A stretch of DNA of 15,467 nucleotides. Source: Betaproteobacteria bacterium SG8_40. Its GTDB lineage: Bacteria; Pseudomonadota; Gammaproteobacteria; Burkholderiales; Eutrophovitaceae. The DNA lies in the NCBI GenBank assembly GCA_001304425.1, contig LJTS01000016.1:1-15467 (forward strand), given 5' to 3'. Position numbers and translations under genes: made by a program. The notes under the pieces are model-generated. The model saw only the letters and a program-made list of their open reading frames with translations. It was not told where the DNA came from and ran no database searches. Every line of letters begins with the position of its first letter. Positions within the stretch are counted from its first letter, which is position 1. Positions 1 to 8,268 of the stretch are shown here, in pieces.

Positions 1-428
1 TGCACTACGCTGAAGCGAATATCCATGGTCGAGCGACGCAGACGAGACGCGATCGGGTCGTTTGACAGCACGCCTTTGTAAGGGCCCTGAGCGCTCAGTT
101 GGTATTGCACACCGAAATTCCCGACCTGCTGATCGGCAATGCGCAAAGCGTCGATCCAGTTTATCCGGTTTTCCGAGCCGATGAAACCGCGTTGTTCCAG
201 TTCCCTGTACTGCGGCAGATACTGTGTGATGATTTCTTTTTCCAGGTCCGAGTCCTGATACCTTTTTTTTGAGGCGTCTGCCTGGGCGCTCACTTCCAGC
301 ATGCGCTGCGCGTTGGTCGAGCGCTTTTCACCCGAGTAGTTGATCAACAGCACGCTCAGCACCAGCGAGACGATCAGCGCAGCGATGGGTGAGCGCAGCG
401 GCGCGAGGTCTGTGCGTTCGAACTTCAA
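1..428 (-). CDS. Small inner-membrane assembly protein, MshJ/PilO-like position (partial, C-terminus beyond window)
   Basis: The reading frame is open for 142 codons from a TTG at 428-426 to the window edge, so the C-terminus is missing. The TTG overlaps the stop of the preceding mshI-like gene as TTGA, and GGGGGA lies 5 bases upstream on the minus strand; the first in-frame ATG comes only after the membrane segment, which would remove it. The protein has a short cytoplasmic tail, one membrane helix at about residues 12-31, then a charged, probably coiled-coil stretch (33-82) and the segment WIDALRIADQQ (91-101) starting a periplasmic domain. This is the layout of MshJ, PilO and GspM, which pair with the MshI/PilN/GspL component on the periplasmic side of the assembly platform. 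The assignment rests on position and topology, not on a diagnostic motif. A run of eight A residues occurs at codons 52-55. Confidence 0.7.
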   Translation of the reverse strand, partial: MKFERTDLAPLRSPIAALIVSLVLSVLLINYSGEKRSTNAQRMLEVSAQADASKKRYQDSDLEKEIITQYLPQYRELEQRGFIGSENRINWIDALRIADQQVGNFGVQYQLSAQGPYKGVLSNDPIASRLRRSTMDIRFSVV

Positions 429-1975
429 CGCGTTCCCCCGTCCTGGTGCAGCACCAGCGCGATCGCGAATGGTGCCGATTGCGAGGTTTGTTGGCTGGCG
501 GTACTGCCATTGAGGCCGGCGTTCGGATCCAGATCGAGCGGTAAACGAATGACCTCGACCTGGGCGACGCGCGGATCAGCGGCAAGCTGGCGGGTGAAGA
601 GGCGAATATCGCGCAGGGCGGCCTGGTGATCTCCTGCGTAAGACAGAACCTCGGCGCCGATGATGCCGAACTGACCAATGCCGTTTACCAGGTGTTCGGA
701 CGCATCCAGGGGCTGTGGGCCTGTCTGCACGACGTCGGGATCGCCGTGAACCCATTCGATATTCTCCAGGCCGATGTTCGGCGACTGATTCAAGGCTTTG
801 CCAAGAACGAACATCAGCACACGGGGCGTTTGCCGCATCTGATTGATTCTCTTTGCCGCCTCGACGCTGTTGCGCAGCACGTCGGAAGTGGCGGGCGCTT
901 CCGGGAACCGCTGGGTGACCGCCTGATATTGTGTCTGGTAGCTTCGGGTCTGTTGCTCCAGCTGCGCGATTTCGCGATCGGTCTTGACCATCAGCAGGGT
1001 GTTGACCAGCGACCATAGCACTCCGAAACCGAGGACAGCAGCGGAGGCCGCGTAAACGATTTTCCTGAGCACATGGATCTGCAGCCGCGTTTTCATGGTC
1101 GGCGGCACGAGATTGAGCGCGGGACGTGCCGTGGCCAGCAGGTGCAGTTGCAGTGCGTCGGCGAACTGGGCCATGTCGGTGGCTTTCGCGCCAAGCCCGC
1201 TCTCCAGTTCGGCGGGCCCCAGCCTTACGCACTCGATGTTGCTACGATCCTGGGTGATCGCTGGCTCCAGGCCGGCGAGCGAACCGTCATGATCGAGCAC
1301 CAGCACGGTAACGATGTCATCGACGTGCGTGACCGTGAGCGCGTCCAGATACATACGCGTGCTGTTGATTTCTTCCGCGTAGAAACCGGTGCTTTCCGAA
1401 CTGTCTTCCTGCGAAGGCGTCAGCCGGCTGATGCGCATCTTGTCGTGCTTGCAGAATGTCTGCCGCAGGCCCGATTCGTTCTTGCTGACGATCAGAAGAT
1501 TGGGGCGCTTGATGTTCAGCCGCCCGGAAGCATCGAGCGTGACGACGGGCAGCAGATAGATTCCCGAAATCGGAATGCGCAGCGTATTGACTACGCGAAG
1601 CCATGGGGCGAGCAAATCGGGTCGCGTGACGGCGGCAAACAAATACTGGTCCTGGCGGCGCTTGCCTTTCGATCGGTCTTGCAAGCTGGCGGCAGTGAAA
1701 GGCGTTGCCCTGAAAAGCTGACGCAGTTTGCGCGTGACCAGTTGCGCGCGGTCGCTGCCAGAGGCGTGGGGCAGCGTTTCGGTACGGTAATCCTCGTCGA
1801 TGGAGTCGACCATGATGCTGATGGTCGACCTGGGCGCGCGGCTCAGGTAATCCTCGAACTCGGACCAGCCCTTCTCGCTGTCGGGGAAGCGGCGCAGGCC
1901 CGCCAGGGCGCCACGCTGCCAGCGGGCAACCGTAGCGCCCTTTCCGGATATACAAGCGAGAATCTTGGCTGCCAT
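425..1975 (-). CDS. mshI: MshI/GspL-like assembly platform protein (PilM-like plus PilN-like halves)
   Basis: This 516-residue protein has a cytoplasmic N-terminal part of about 300 residues, one membrane helix at about 306-330, a short coiled-coil-like stretch (331-356) and a periplasmic C-terminal domain. That matches GspL/MshI, in which a PilM-like actin-fold cytoplasmic domain is joined to a PilN-like membrane and periplasmic domain. Such proteins link the assembly ATPase to the inner-membrane platform. The N-terminus (MAAKILACISGKG) lacks a clear PilM-type nucleotide-binding motif, so any actin-like fold is probably degenerate. The start ATG lies 7 bases after the mshG stop, with only a weak ribosome site. 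The stop overlaps the next gene. Identity as MshI is inferred from architecture and from its place beside mshG and mshE; the gene symbol is therefore tentative. Confidence 0.72.
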   Translation of the reverse strand: MAAKILACISGKGATVARWQRGALAGLRRFPDSEKGWSEFEDYLSRAPRSTISIMVDSIDEDYRTETLPHASGSDRAQLVTRKLRQLFRATPFTAASLQDRSKGKRRQDQYLFAAVTRPDLLAPWLRVVNTLRIPISGIYLLPVVTLDASGRLNIKRPNLLIVSKNESGLRQTFCKHDKMRISRLTPSQEDSSESTGFYAEEINSTRMYLDALTVTHVDDIVTVLVLDHDGSLAGLEPAITQDRSNIECVRLGPAELESGLGAKATDMAQFADALQLHLLATARPALNLVPPTMKTRLQIHVLRKIVYAASAAVLGFGVLWSLVNTLLMVKTDREIAQLEQQTRSYQTQYQAVTQRFPEAPATSDVLRNSVEAAKRINQMRQTPRVLMFVLGKALNQSPNIGLENIEWVHGDPDVVQTGPQPLDASEHLVNGIGQFGIIGAEVLSYAGDHQAALRDIRLFTRQLAADPRVAQVEVIRLPLDLDPNAGLNGSTASQQTSQSAPFAIALVLHQDGGTR

Positions 1976-1982
1976 GTCGGTG

Positions 1983-3188
1983 TTAGATATCCAGTTGTCC
2001 GAGTATGTCGTAAACGGGGGTGAGCACCGAAAACAGGATCAACGCAAGGATGATGCCCAGAAACAGCGTCAACGAGGGCTCCAGAAGTTTGAGCGCCTTG
2101 TCGACCGATTCCTTGACGTCACGATTGTAGAAATAGGTGATATTCATCAGCGCTGTGTCCAGCGCGCCGGTGGTTTCACCAACGCGCAGCATACGTACCA
2201 CGAGAGGCGGGAACATGCCGAGATTCTGGAATGCCTCCGAAAGGTTTTCCCCGGCATTGATCTGCTGGCCGGCCCGGCGCAGGCCGTCTGCCACATAGCC
2301 GTTGGCGACGATGTCTTCACTGGTGCGCATGGCTTCGAGCACCGTGATGCCGGAGCGGTACATCAGCGCGAAAAAGTTTGCAAAGCGCGCCAGAAGGATT
2401 TTTTGCAGAATCTGTCCAATGACGGGCATGCGCAACAGCAGATAGTCAAAGGCGTACTTCATGCGCGGGCTGGTACGCACGGCGATGGTGAAGGTGCTGA
2501 TCAAAGCGACCGGGACGATCAGCAACAGATACCAGTAACTGGCGGTAAATTCGGAAAGCGCGATCAGGATGCGTGTTTGCAGCGGCAGTTCCAGCCCCAT
2601 TGTCTTGAGCAGGCCGACGATTTGCGGTACCAGATACAGAAGCAGGAAAATGACAACGGCGCCGACGACGAAGAACACCATCGCTGGATAGATCAGCAGC
2701 TTGCGTGTTTGAGCGATCAGTTCGTCCTGCCAGCGCAGCGTGGTGCCGAGATTCTCGAATACTTCGGTCAGCTGGCCAGACAGTTCGCCGGCCCGGATGA
2801 GGCTGATGAAGACCTTGTTGAAGACTTGCGGAAACGCGGCCAGGGACTCGGACAGCGTCTTGCCGCCTTCAATGTCTTCCAGTGTCGATGTCAGCACTTC
2901 GCGAAATCGCGGGTTGTCCAGGCCGTCGCGCAGATCGCGCAGTCCTTCCACCAGTGGGATGCCGGCGCGCGAAATCTGCTCCATGTCGAAACAGAAGGTG
3001 ATCAGGTCCTGGCGCGTGATGCTGCTGCTGCCGATGGTTGGCGCGTTGTGTGCCAGGGCCCGAGAGGTAATGAGGTCGAGTCCCATCTTGCGCAGGCGCA
3101 GTTCGAGGTCGACCTCATTAAAGGCGTCCAGCCGGCCCCGGGCCTTGTGCCCTTCGCGATCAATCGCCTTGTACTGGAACGATGGCAT
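1983..3188 (-). CDS. mshG: MSHA biogenesis inner-membrane platform protein MshG (GspF/PilC family)
   Basis: The product is a 401-residue polytopic membrane protein of the type II secretion F family. It opens with the family's typical FQYKAIDREG and has two repeated cytoplasmic T2SF domains (about 62-185 and 265-388). Membrane helices lie near 168-190, 217-237 and 371-394. Conserved elements are visible in both halves: FCFDMEQISRAGIPLVEGL with IRAGELSGQL in the first, and FANFFALMYRSGITVLEAM with LRVGETTGALD in the second. The protein forms the membrane core on which the MshE ATPase acts to add or remove pilin subunits. Its length is normal for the family. It starts 21 bases after mshE and ends 7 bases before the mshI-like gene, so it is cotranscribed with both. 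Family assignment is firm; the MSHA subtype comes from the neighbours. Confidence 0.94.
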   Translation of the reverse strand: MPSFQYKAIDREGHKARGRLDAFNEVDLELRLRKMGLDLITSRALAHNAPTIGSSSITRQDLITFCFDMEQISRAGIPLVEGLRDLRDGLDNPRFREVLTSTLEDIEGGKTLSESLAAFPQVFNKVFISLIRAGELSGQLTEVFENLGTTLRWQDELIAQTRKLLIYPAMVFFVVGAVVIFLLLYLVPQIVGLLKTMGLELPLQTRILIALSEFTASYWYLLLIVPVALISTFTIAVRTSPRMKYAFDYLLLRMPVIGQILQKILLARFANFFALMYRSGITVLEAMRTSEDIVANGYVADGLRRAGQQINAGENLSEAFQNLGMFPPLVVRMLRVGETTGALDTALMNITYFYNRDVKESVDKALKLLEPSLTLFLGIILALILFSVLTPVYDILGQLDI

Positions 3189-3209
3189 GTGCTCGACGCA
3201 GGTACCGGG

Positions 3210-4916
3210 TCAACTCGCCCGCGAGGTCAGGTCAATGGCCCGCGCGACTTCTGACAGGCTGGTGGTGCCATCGATGACGCGTTGCTGGCCTTCGTCGGCC
3301 AGGGAGCGGAAGCCTTTGGAAACGGCCGCTTCGCGCAGTTCCCTGGGGGAAGCGCGGCGCGCCACCAACTCGTCCATGTCAGCGTCCATGTGCAGGATCT
3401 CCATGACCGCAGTACGGCCCTTGTAGCCACGGTTGTTGCATCGTACGCAGCCGGCCGGGCGATACAGCTTCAGTTCCGCGTCGGGACTGGTTCCGAGCAG
3501 CAAGCGCTCCTCGGTATTGGGTTCATAGGCCTCCTTGCAATGGTTGCACAGCGTGCGCACCAGCCGTTGCGCCATGATGCCAATGATGTTGCCGGCCATG
3601 ATGTCCGGCGCGATGCCGATATCGAGCAGGCGGGGGAAGGTTCCAAGCGCCGAGTTGGTGTGCAGGGTGGTGAACACCTGGTGCCCGGTCATCGCCGCGC
3701 GGAATGCCATTTCCGCCGTATCCCGATCGCGCACCTCGCCCACCAGAATTATGTCCGGATCCTGGCGCATTATCGATCGAATGCCGCTGGCGAAGTCAAC
3801 GCGGGCGGACTCGTTTACCGAGGTCTGGCGCATCAGCGCTACCGGATATTCCACCGGGTCTTCCAGCGTCATGATGTTGACCGACTCGACGTTCAGTTTG
3901 GCCAGCATCGAATACAGAGTGGTTGTCTTGCCGCTCCCGGTGGGCCCGGTAATGATGAGTATGCCTTCCGGCCTGGCAAGCATCAGGTTCAGCTTTGCCA
4001 TGACGTCCTTGGTCAGGCGCATCTGCTCGAGGGATATGATCGACTTTTCCCGGTCGAGCACGCGCAAGACGATGTTCTCCCCCCAGATGGTCGGCTGGGT
4101 AGAAACCCGGAAGTCCACCGGACGGCCGTTGAGGTTGAGCGAGATGCGGCCATCCTGGGGCGCGCGCGTTTCAGCGATGTTCATGCCGCTGATGACTTTC
4201 AGCCGAACGGCGATGCCGGCCCAGTAGTTCTTGTGCAGGCTGCGGATCTGTTCGAGTACCCCGTCGATACGGTAACGCACGCGCAAGAAAGCGTACTCGG
4301 GCTCGAAGTGAAGGTCGGACGCGCCGCGTTTGACCGCGTCGACCAGTAGTGCGCCGACCAGGCGCACGATCGGCTGCGTGTACTCGTCGCCGCCTTCCTG
4401 TTGCAGGCTCTGGTAGTCGACTTCGCCGGTTTCGATTTCGCGCAGAATGCCGTCCACGGAGAGCTCGAATCCGTAGAACTGGTCGATGAACTCATCGAGC
4501 TGTGCCTGGCCTGCGAGAACGGTCTTGATCTGTACCCGGGCGCCGACCATGGCGCGCAACTGGTCCAGCGCCGCCAGATTGAACACTTCGGTGATGGCGA
4601 CCATCAACTGGCTTTGATCGGCATCGAAAGCGATGGGCAGCAACCGGTGGCGCCGTGCGAATTCCTGGGGAACCAGGCTGAGTGCTTCGGCATCGACCAG
4701 CACCTGGTTCAGGTCGATGCTTTCCTGGCCGATGGTTCGCGCCATGATGTCGCGAATCACTGCCTCGGTAACGAAACCGAGGCGCACCAGCAGGCGCCCG
4801 ATGGGGATTTTCTGGACGCTTTGCTCTGTGAGCGCGATCCGCAGCTGGTCCTGGGTGATCAGGCCCTGCTGGACGAGTAACTCACCCAGGCGGAGCTTCT
4901 TGCGTTGCTCGGCCAT
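3210..4916 (-). CDS. mshE: MSHA assembly ATPase MshE with N-terminal cyclic-di-GMP-binding MshEN motif
   Basis: This 568-residue protein is a GspE/PilB-type hexameric ATPase that powers pilus or pseudopilus assembly at the cytoplasmic face. Visible parts are an N-terminal MshEN domain, the Walker A motif GPTGSGKTT (324-332), the Asp-box region LEDPVEYP (351-358), the Walker B region DPDIILVGEVRD (386-397), the His-box GHQVFTTLHTN (411-421), and a zinc-binding pair of CxxC motifs (C457/C460 and C490/C493). The first MshEN motif runs from R9 to Q32 and keeps RLGELLVQQGLI; in Vibrio cholerae MshE the equivalent R9 and Q32 bind cyclic-di-GMP. A second, more divergent repeat starts at about residue 38. 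The start ATG follows the mshN stop by 16 bases. The gene is full length, with all catalytic motifs intact. Confidence 0.95.
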   Translation of the reverse strand: MAEQRKKLRLGELLVQQGLITQDQLRIALTEQSVQKIPIGRLLVRLGFVTEAVIRDIMARTIGQESIDLNQVLVDAEALSLVPQEFARRHRLLPIAFDADQSQLMVAITEVFNLAALDQLRAMVGARVQIKTVLAGQAQLDEFIDQFYGFELSVDGILREIETGEVDYQSLQQEGGDEYTQPIVRLVGALLVDAVKRGASDLHFEPEYAFLRVRYRIDGVLEQIRSLHKNYWAGIAVRLKVISGMNIAETRAPQDGRISLNLNGRPVDFRVSTQPTIWGENIVLRVLDREKSIISLEQMRLTKDVMAKLNLMLARPEGILIITGPTGSGKTTTLYSMLAKLNVESVNIMTLEDPVEYPVALMRQTSVNESARVDFASGIRSIMRQDPDIILVGEVRDRDTAEMAFRAAMTGHQVFTTLHTNSALGTFPRLLDIGIAPDIMAGNIIGIMAQRLVRTLCNHCKEAYEPNTEERLLLGTSPDAELKLYRPAGCVRCNNRGYKGRTAVMEILHMDADMDELVARRASPRELREAAVSKGFRSLADEGQQRVIDGTTSLSEVARAIDLTSRAS

Positions 4917-4932
4917 CTTGTGTGCCTAAACT

Positions 4933-6369
4933 CTATTTGACTCGCGCAGAGAGTTGGCCGACACGCTCGATCGCCCGCTCCTGGTCGAAGTTCGCCCGCC
5001 CTTTCCTGAACGACAGGTCGAGTGCCTTGCGGTAGTAGTCAAGAGCCGGGCGCGATTGTCCGAGATGCTCGAGCCCAACCGCGAGGTTAAACGCGTAATC
5101 CGGGTTGTCCGGGTTGAGTTGATACGCCTGGAAGTAAGCATGTTGCGCCTGCGACCAGAGCTTCCGGTCGGCGTACAGGTTGCCTAGCGTGAAATACAGG
5201 AATGCCGACGGTTCGCGACCGATCAGTTCCTTCAGTCTGGTTTCTGCCGCAACGGGGTCGGCGTTACCCAGAATCGCAATGAGGCCGGCTTGTGCGTGCG
5301 TGTTGCGCGGGTCGAGCTCGAGTACGCTCGCGTAGTACCCGCTCGCCGCGTCCGGGCGGCCTTGTTTCCAGGCGATCGCCGCCAGACCGAGCATTGCATC
5401 GGTGTTAGCCGGCGCTCGAACGAGAACCTTGCCATAGAGTGTTGCCGCCTGTTCGTAGTTGCCCAGTTGCAGCGCTTCGTAGGCCGCTATCAACTGCGGG
5501 TCGATTGGCGGCAGGCCGGTATCCTGGCGCTGCACTTCGATGCTGCGCTGATTGGTCGGCTTTTCCGGCTGAGGCAGCGCGGCAATGCTCGGCGACGCGG
5601 GGATTTCGACGACCTCAACACCATCACTGTAGGTCCTGCTCTCGGCGCTCGCCGCTGGCGCAGCGCGCTGAGCGCTGCGTTGGCGCGCCGGTGCTGCCGG
5701 CCGTACATTGGAAGGTGGTTGCTGCTCTGCCGACACAGCCGCCTTGATTTCGCTCGACGAGTTCGCCTGATTGGTCGAGCCGGCTCCCGCCTGCTGCGGG
5801 GGCCTTGATGCGTCAGCGTTCGCTGCCGGCACAGGGCCCGCCATTGCGTTCTGCCTTTGTTCGGCGGCGGGCAAGTTAGAGTCCGGCATGCCGGATACCT
5901 GCGGCGGCTCACTTGCGGCCATCGTGGCGGGTGCGGCCGCCGTTTGCATGGGGGCGGGAACCGGTGGTGGCGGTGCGCGAAACAGCGCCGGGTTCGAGAT
6001 CTGGATGTAGACGTAGAGGCCGTAAAAGATCGCAACCAGCGCGGCGGATGCGAGAAAGGTGATCATGTAATGGTCACGCGCCCAGTCCACTGCCGAATAA
6101 CTGCGCGCTTCATTGGCGCGCATGACACCCGCGGCGTCGGCTGGTGAGGACAATGGTTCGATCTGCGGTTCGCTGACCGGTTCGATGCCGCTGTCGATTT
6201 GCCGCTGCTCCTCATCGTCGATCGGCGGCTGGCGCTCATCGCTCAATTTCGGCTCGGCCAGCGGCTCCAGCGACAAACTGGCGTCAGATTCCGGTTCCGT
6301 CGAACGGTTCTCCGGATCTTCACCGCGATTTTTGGCCGCCTTCTGCAGTGCCTGAAGCAGCAGACTCAT
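4933..6369 (-). CDS. mshN: MshN-like inner-membrane TPR protein
   Basis: This 478-residue protein begins with MSLLLQALQKAAKNR, an N-terminal cytoplasmic motif I recall as common in MshN-like proteins. An acidic, Ser/Pro/Glu-rich cytoplasmic stretch follows, then one membrane helix at about 102-124, a long low-complexity Pro/Ala/Gln/Ser linker (about 130-290), and a C-terminal set of tetratricopeptide repeats from about 290 to 465 (for example LQLGNYEQAATLYGKVL and YFTLGNLYADRKLW). The periplasmic repeats probably bind a partner such as the secretin, with the linker spanning the periplasm; this is inferred from the layout. The ATG overlaps the mshL stop as ATGA, so translation is probably coupled. 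MshN is named from domain order and from its place between mshL and mshE, the same neighbours or near neighbours as in Vibrio. Confidence 0.85.
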   Translation of the reverse strand: MSLLLQALQKAAKNRGEDPENRSTEPESDASLSLEPLAEPKLSDERQPPIDDEEQRQIDSGIEPVSEPQIEPLSSPADAAGVMRANEARSYSAVDWARDHYMITFLASAALVAIFYGLYVYIQISNPALFRAPPPPVPAPMQTAAAPATMAASEPPQVSGMPDSNLPAAEQRQNAMAGPVPAANADASRPPQQAGAGSTNQANSSSEIKAAVSAEQQPPSNVRPAAPARQRSAQRAAPAASAESRTYSDGVEVVEIPASPSIAALPQPEKPTNQRSIEVQRQDTGLPPIDPQLIAAYEALQLGNYEQAATLYGKVLVRAPANTDAMLGLAAIAWKQGRPDAASGYYASVLELDPRNTHAQAGLIAILGNADPVAAETRLKELIGREPSAFLYFTLGNLYADRKLWSQAQHAYFQAYQLNPDNPDYAFNLAVGLEHLGQSRPALDYYRKALDLSFRKGRANFDQERAIERVGQLSARVK

Positions 6370-8174
6370 GGATTCTTGCCGGTCGGGTCGATGGTTGGAA
6401 GAAAGCGCTGCAGAAATCTCAACTCATCACTGTCGAGGCTTGGATTGGCGACCACCGTGGGCTTGAGGAAGATGATGAGCTCGGACTTGGTGACTTCCTC
6501 GTCGCGATAGGCGAATACGTCCCCGACCGTGGGAACGGATCCGACGAACGGAACCTGGTCGCGGTCACGCCGCACGTCGTCCTGCATCAGCCCGCCAAGG
6601 ACTATGGTCTGGCCGCTGCCAACCTGCAGCATCGACTCCATTTCGCGCACCTGAATTTCGGGAACCAGATTCTCGACTCCCGCGCTCGCCAGCGCCGGAT
6701 TGGGGTCGGGCACGAAGCGGATCACCCGCGAGATGGTGGGCCGCACCGTGAGGCTGACCATGCCGGTCTCGGCTACCTGAGGCAGCACGGACATGACCAG
6801 GCCAACCGGCACGGTTCGCGCCGTGGTATCGAAGGTGGTAAGAATCGGAACATTGCTTCCTGACGTTGTCTGGGTGTCCACCTCAATCTCGAAGTAGACA
6901 ACATTGTCGACGACCTTCAGCAGTGCCGGCTGGTTGTTCAAGGCCATGATCTTCGGGCTCGACAATACCCGCGTGTTGCCGAATTGCTCGAGCATTCTCA
7001 GTGAAGCGGCAATGCTAGAACCATTGGATGACGGGTTGGAGTAGCCGACGACCATGCTCGGCGCCGTGCTCAGGCTGCCGCCCAACAATTGTTGCTCGAA
7101 TGACCAGCCACTGCCGATGCTGAGGCTGCTCCAGTCAATGCCGGCCTGATAGGAATTCGAAAGCCGCACTTCGGCAATCGTGGCTTCGATCAGGACCTGG
7201 CGCTGGGTGGAAGTTGTGACGCCGTCAAGATAGGCCTGCACCAGTCGGTGCTGTTTTTCCGAACCCAGTACGGTGACGGTGCCGGCGACGGCGTTGACGA
7301 TGATCTCATCCTCGCTTTGTACATCGGCTCTCAGCGCTTCGCCAAACGCCGTGTTGAACAGGCCGGCGGCGTCGCCGCCGGCGCCGGCCACGGCTTCGGC
7401 CTGCGCGATGCGCTCCTGGCGCGCTCTTTGTCTGGCCTCGGCACGCACCGCTTTCTGGTCCTGTGTCTCGCTCAACGCGTTGGTAGCGGAGAGTATGCTC
7501 ATCAGGTTGGTGCGCAACAGGCCCCAGAAATCCACCTCGGAGTTGGAGCCGATGGTCGTCTCCGACGAGCCGGAGTTCGATGTGCTGGACGTTTCGCCCA
7601 CGGAGGACGAGGCGACATCGCCACTGACGCCGACGGTGGCCTTCGAGTTGCGGTTGACGTTTACGTAGTTAACCCGGTAGGTCTTGAAATAAGGCGTGTC
7701 CGCGACGACGATGATAGTCTTGCCTTCGGTCCGGTAGCGGATGTTTGTCTGGCCCGCGATGCGGTCCAGTATCGCCGGGAAGGTTTCGTCGATGGCATTG
7801 ATGCTGACCACGCCCTGGACGTCAGGGTGCACATCGATGTTCTGGCGTGTATCGCGCGCCAGTGCGAACAGCAGCTCCTGTACCGGTACCTGGGTCACGA
7901 CCACGCTGTAAGTCGGCAGCTTGACCTGCGGCTTGGGCGGGGGAACGAAATCACTCACGGTCACCGGCGGCAGGATCTCTTCATCGGCAGGCGTCACCGG
8001 CACGGTATCGCTGCTCAGGTGTCCTTCGGACGGCGGGACCGTGGGCTTGTAGGTCGCACATGAGCCCAGCAATGCGATGGTCAGCAGTAAACCGAGGCAT
8101 ACCTGCATCGAGGGGCGCGGCGAGCCTGCTTGCGAGGCAGTGCTCAACGCCGCCGGATTCGCGCTCACTGCCAT
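6366..8174 (-). CDS. mshL: MSHA secretin lipoprotein MshL
   Basis: The product is the outer-membrane secretin channel of the system. I start it at the ATG at 8174, giving 602 residues, because AGAGGTGA lies 7 bases upstream; an in-frame TTG at 8216 and an ATG at 8108 lack such a site. The signal peptide ends in a lipobox LLGSC with the lipidated Cys at residue 39, preceded by an unusually long N-region of 23 residues. A secretin/TonB short N-terminal domain follows (about 89-155), then a Ser/Gly-rich stretch (186-215), a charged Ala/Arg/Gln-rich segment (about 238-285), an N1-like domain (about 290-325) and the secretin C domain (325-575). The signature VPFVGSVPTVGDVFAYR and the end segment ELIIFLKPTVV are clear. 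The stop overlaps mshN. A 94-base gap separates it from the upstream gene. Confidence 0.93.
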   Translation of the reverse strand: MAVSANPAALSTASQAGSPRPSMQVCLGLLLTIALLGSCATYKPTVPPSEGHLSSDTVPVTPADEEILPPVTVSDFVPPPKPQVKLPTYSVVVTQVPVQELLFALARDTRQNIDVHPDVQGVVSINAIDETFPAILDRIAGQTNIRYRTEGKTIIVVADTPYFKTYRVNYVNVNRNSKATVGVSGDVASSSVGETSSTSNSGSSETTIGSNSEVDFWGLLRTNLMSILSATNALSETQDQKAVRAEARQRARQERIAQAEAVAGAGGDAAGLFNTAFGEALRADVQSEDEIIVNAVAGTVTVLGSEKQHRLVQAYLDGVTTSTQRQVLIEATIAEVRLSNSYQAGIDWSSLSIGSGWSFEQQLLGGSLSTAPSMVVGYSNPSSNGSSIAASLRMLEQFGNTRVLSSPKIMALNNQPALLKVVDNVVYFEIEVDTQTTSGSNVPILTTFDTTARTVPVGLVMSVLPQVAETGMVSLTVRPTISRVIRFVPDPNPALASAGVENLVPEIQVREMESMLQVGSGQTIVLGGLMQDDVRRDRDQVPFVGSVPTVGDVFAYRDEEVTKSELIIFLKPTVVANPSLDSDELRFLQRFLPTIDPTGKNP

Positions 8175-8181
8175 CCCTGCG

Positions 8182-8189
8182 TCACCTCT
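8182..8189 (-). promoter_or_regulatory. mshL: Ribosome binding site deciding the mshL start
   Basis: On the minus strand the sequence reads AGAGGTGA, a near-ideal Shine-Dalgarno match, with 7 bases between it and the ATG at 8174-8172. It favours this ATG over the longer TTG start at 8216 and over the shorter ATG at 8108, neither of which has a comparable site. Confidence 0.75.
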
Positions 8190-8268
8190 GTCGCTGATCA
8201 ATGCTAACCACCTCAATTCGGTTGGGACGAATCACCCGGTTCTCGCAATCCGGAAAACAAATCATTCA

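Noticed and set aside
1073..2023. A 316-codon open frame on the plus strand opposite the mshI-like gene
   Set aside because: The minus-strand frame has a membrane helix, coupled start and stop with its neighbours, and operon context; the plus-strand frame has none of these.
1965..3254. A 429-codon open frame on the plus strand, longer than mshG which it overlaps
   Set aside because: It runs opposite to mshG, whose product is a complete GspF-family protein. The plus-strand translation is Gln/Asp/Arg-rich without any family likeness and is what GC-rich third positions produce in the opposite frame.
3282..4349. A 355-codon open frame on the plus strand opposite mshE
   Set aside because: mshE on the other strand carries all ATPase motifs. 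The plus-strand translation is rich in His, Arg and Gln with no recognisable domain and no ribosome site.
7248..8063. A 271-codon open frame on the plus strand opposite mshL
   Set aside because: It lies within an unmistakable secretin gene, and its translation has no domain or signal that I recognise.
8175..8268. Separate promoter or terminator in the 94-base gap between the MshM-like gene and mshL
   Set aside because: On the minus strand I found no GG-N10-GC pair, no paired -35/-10 and no stem followed by T residues; only the mshL ribosome site is clear.
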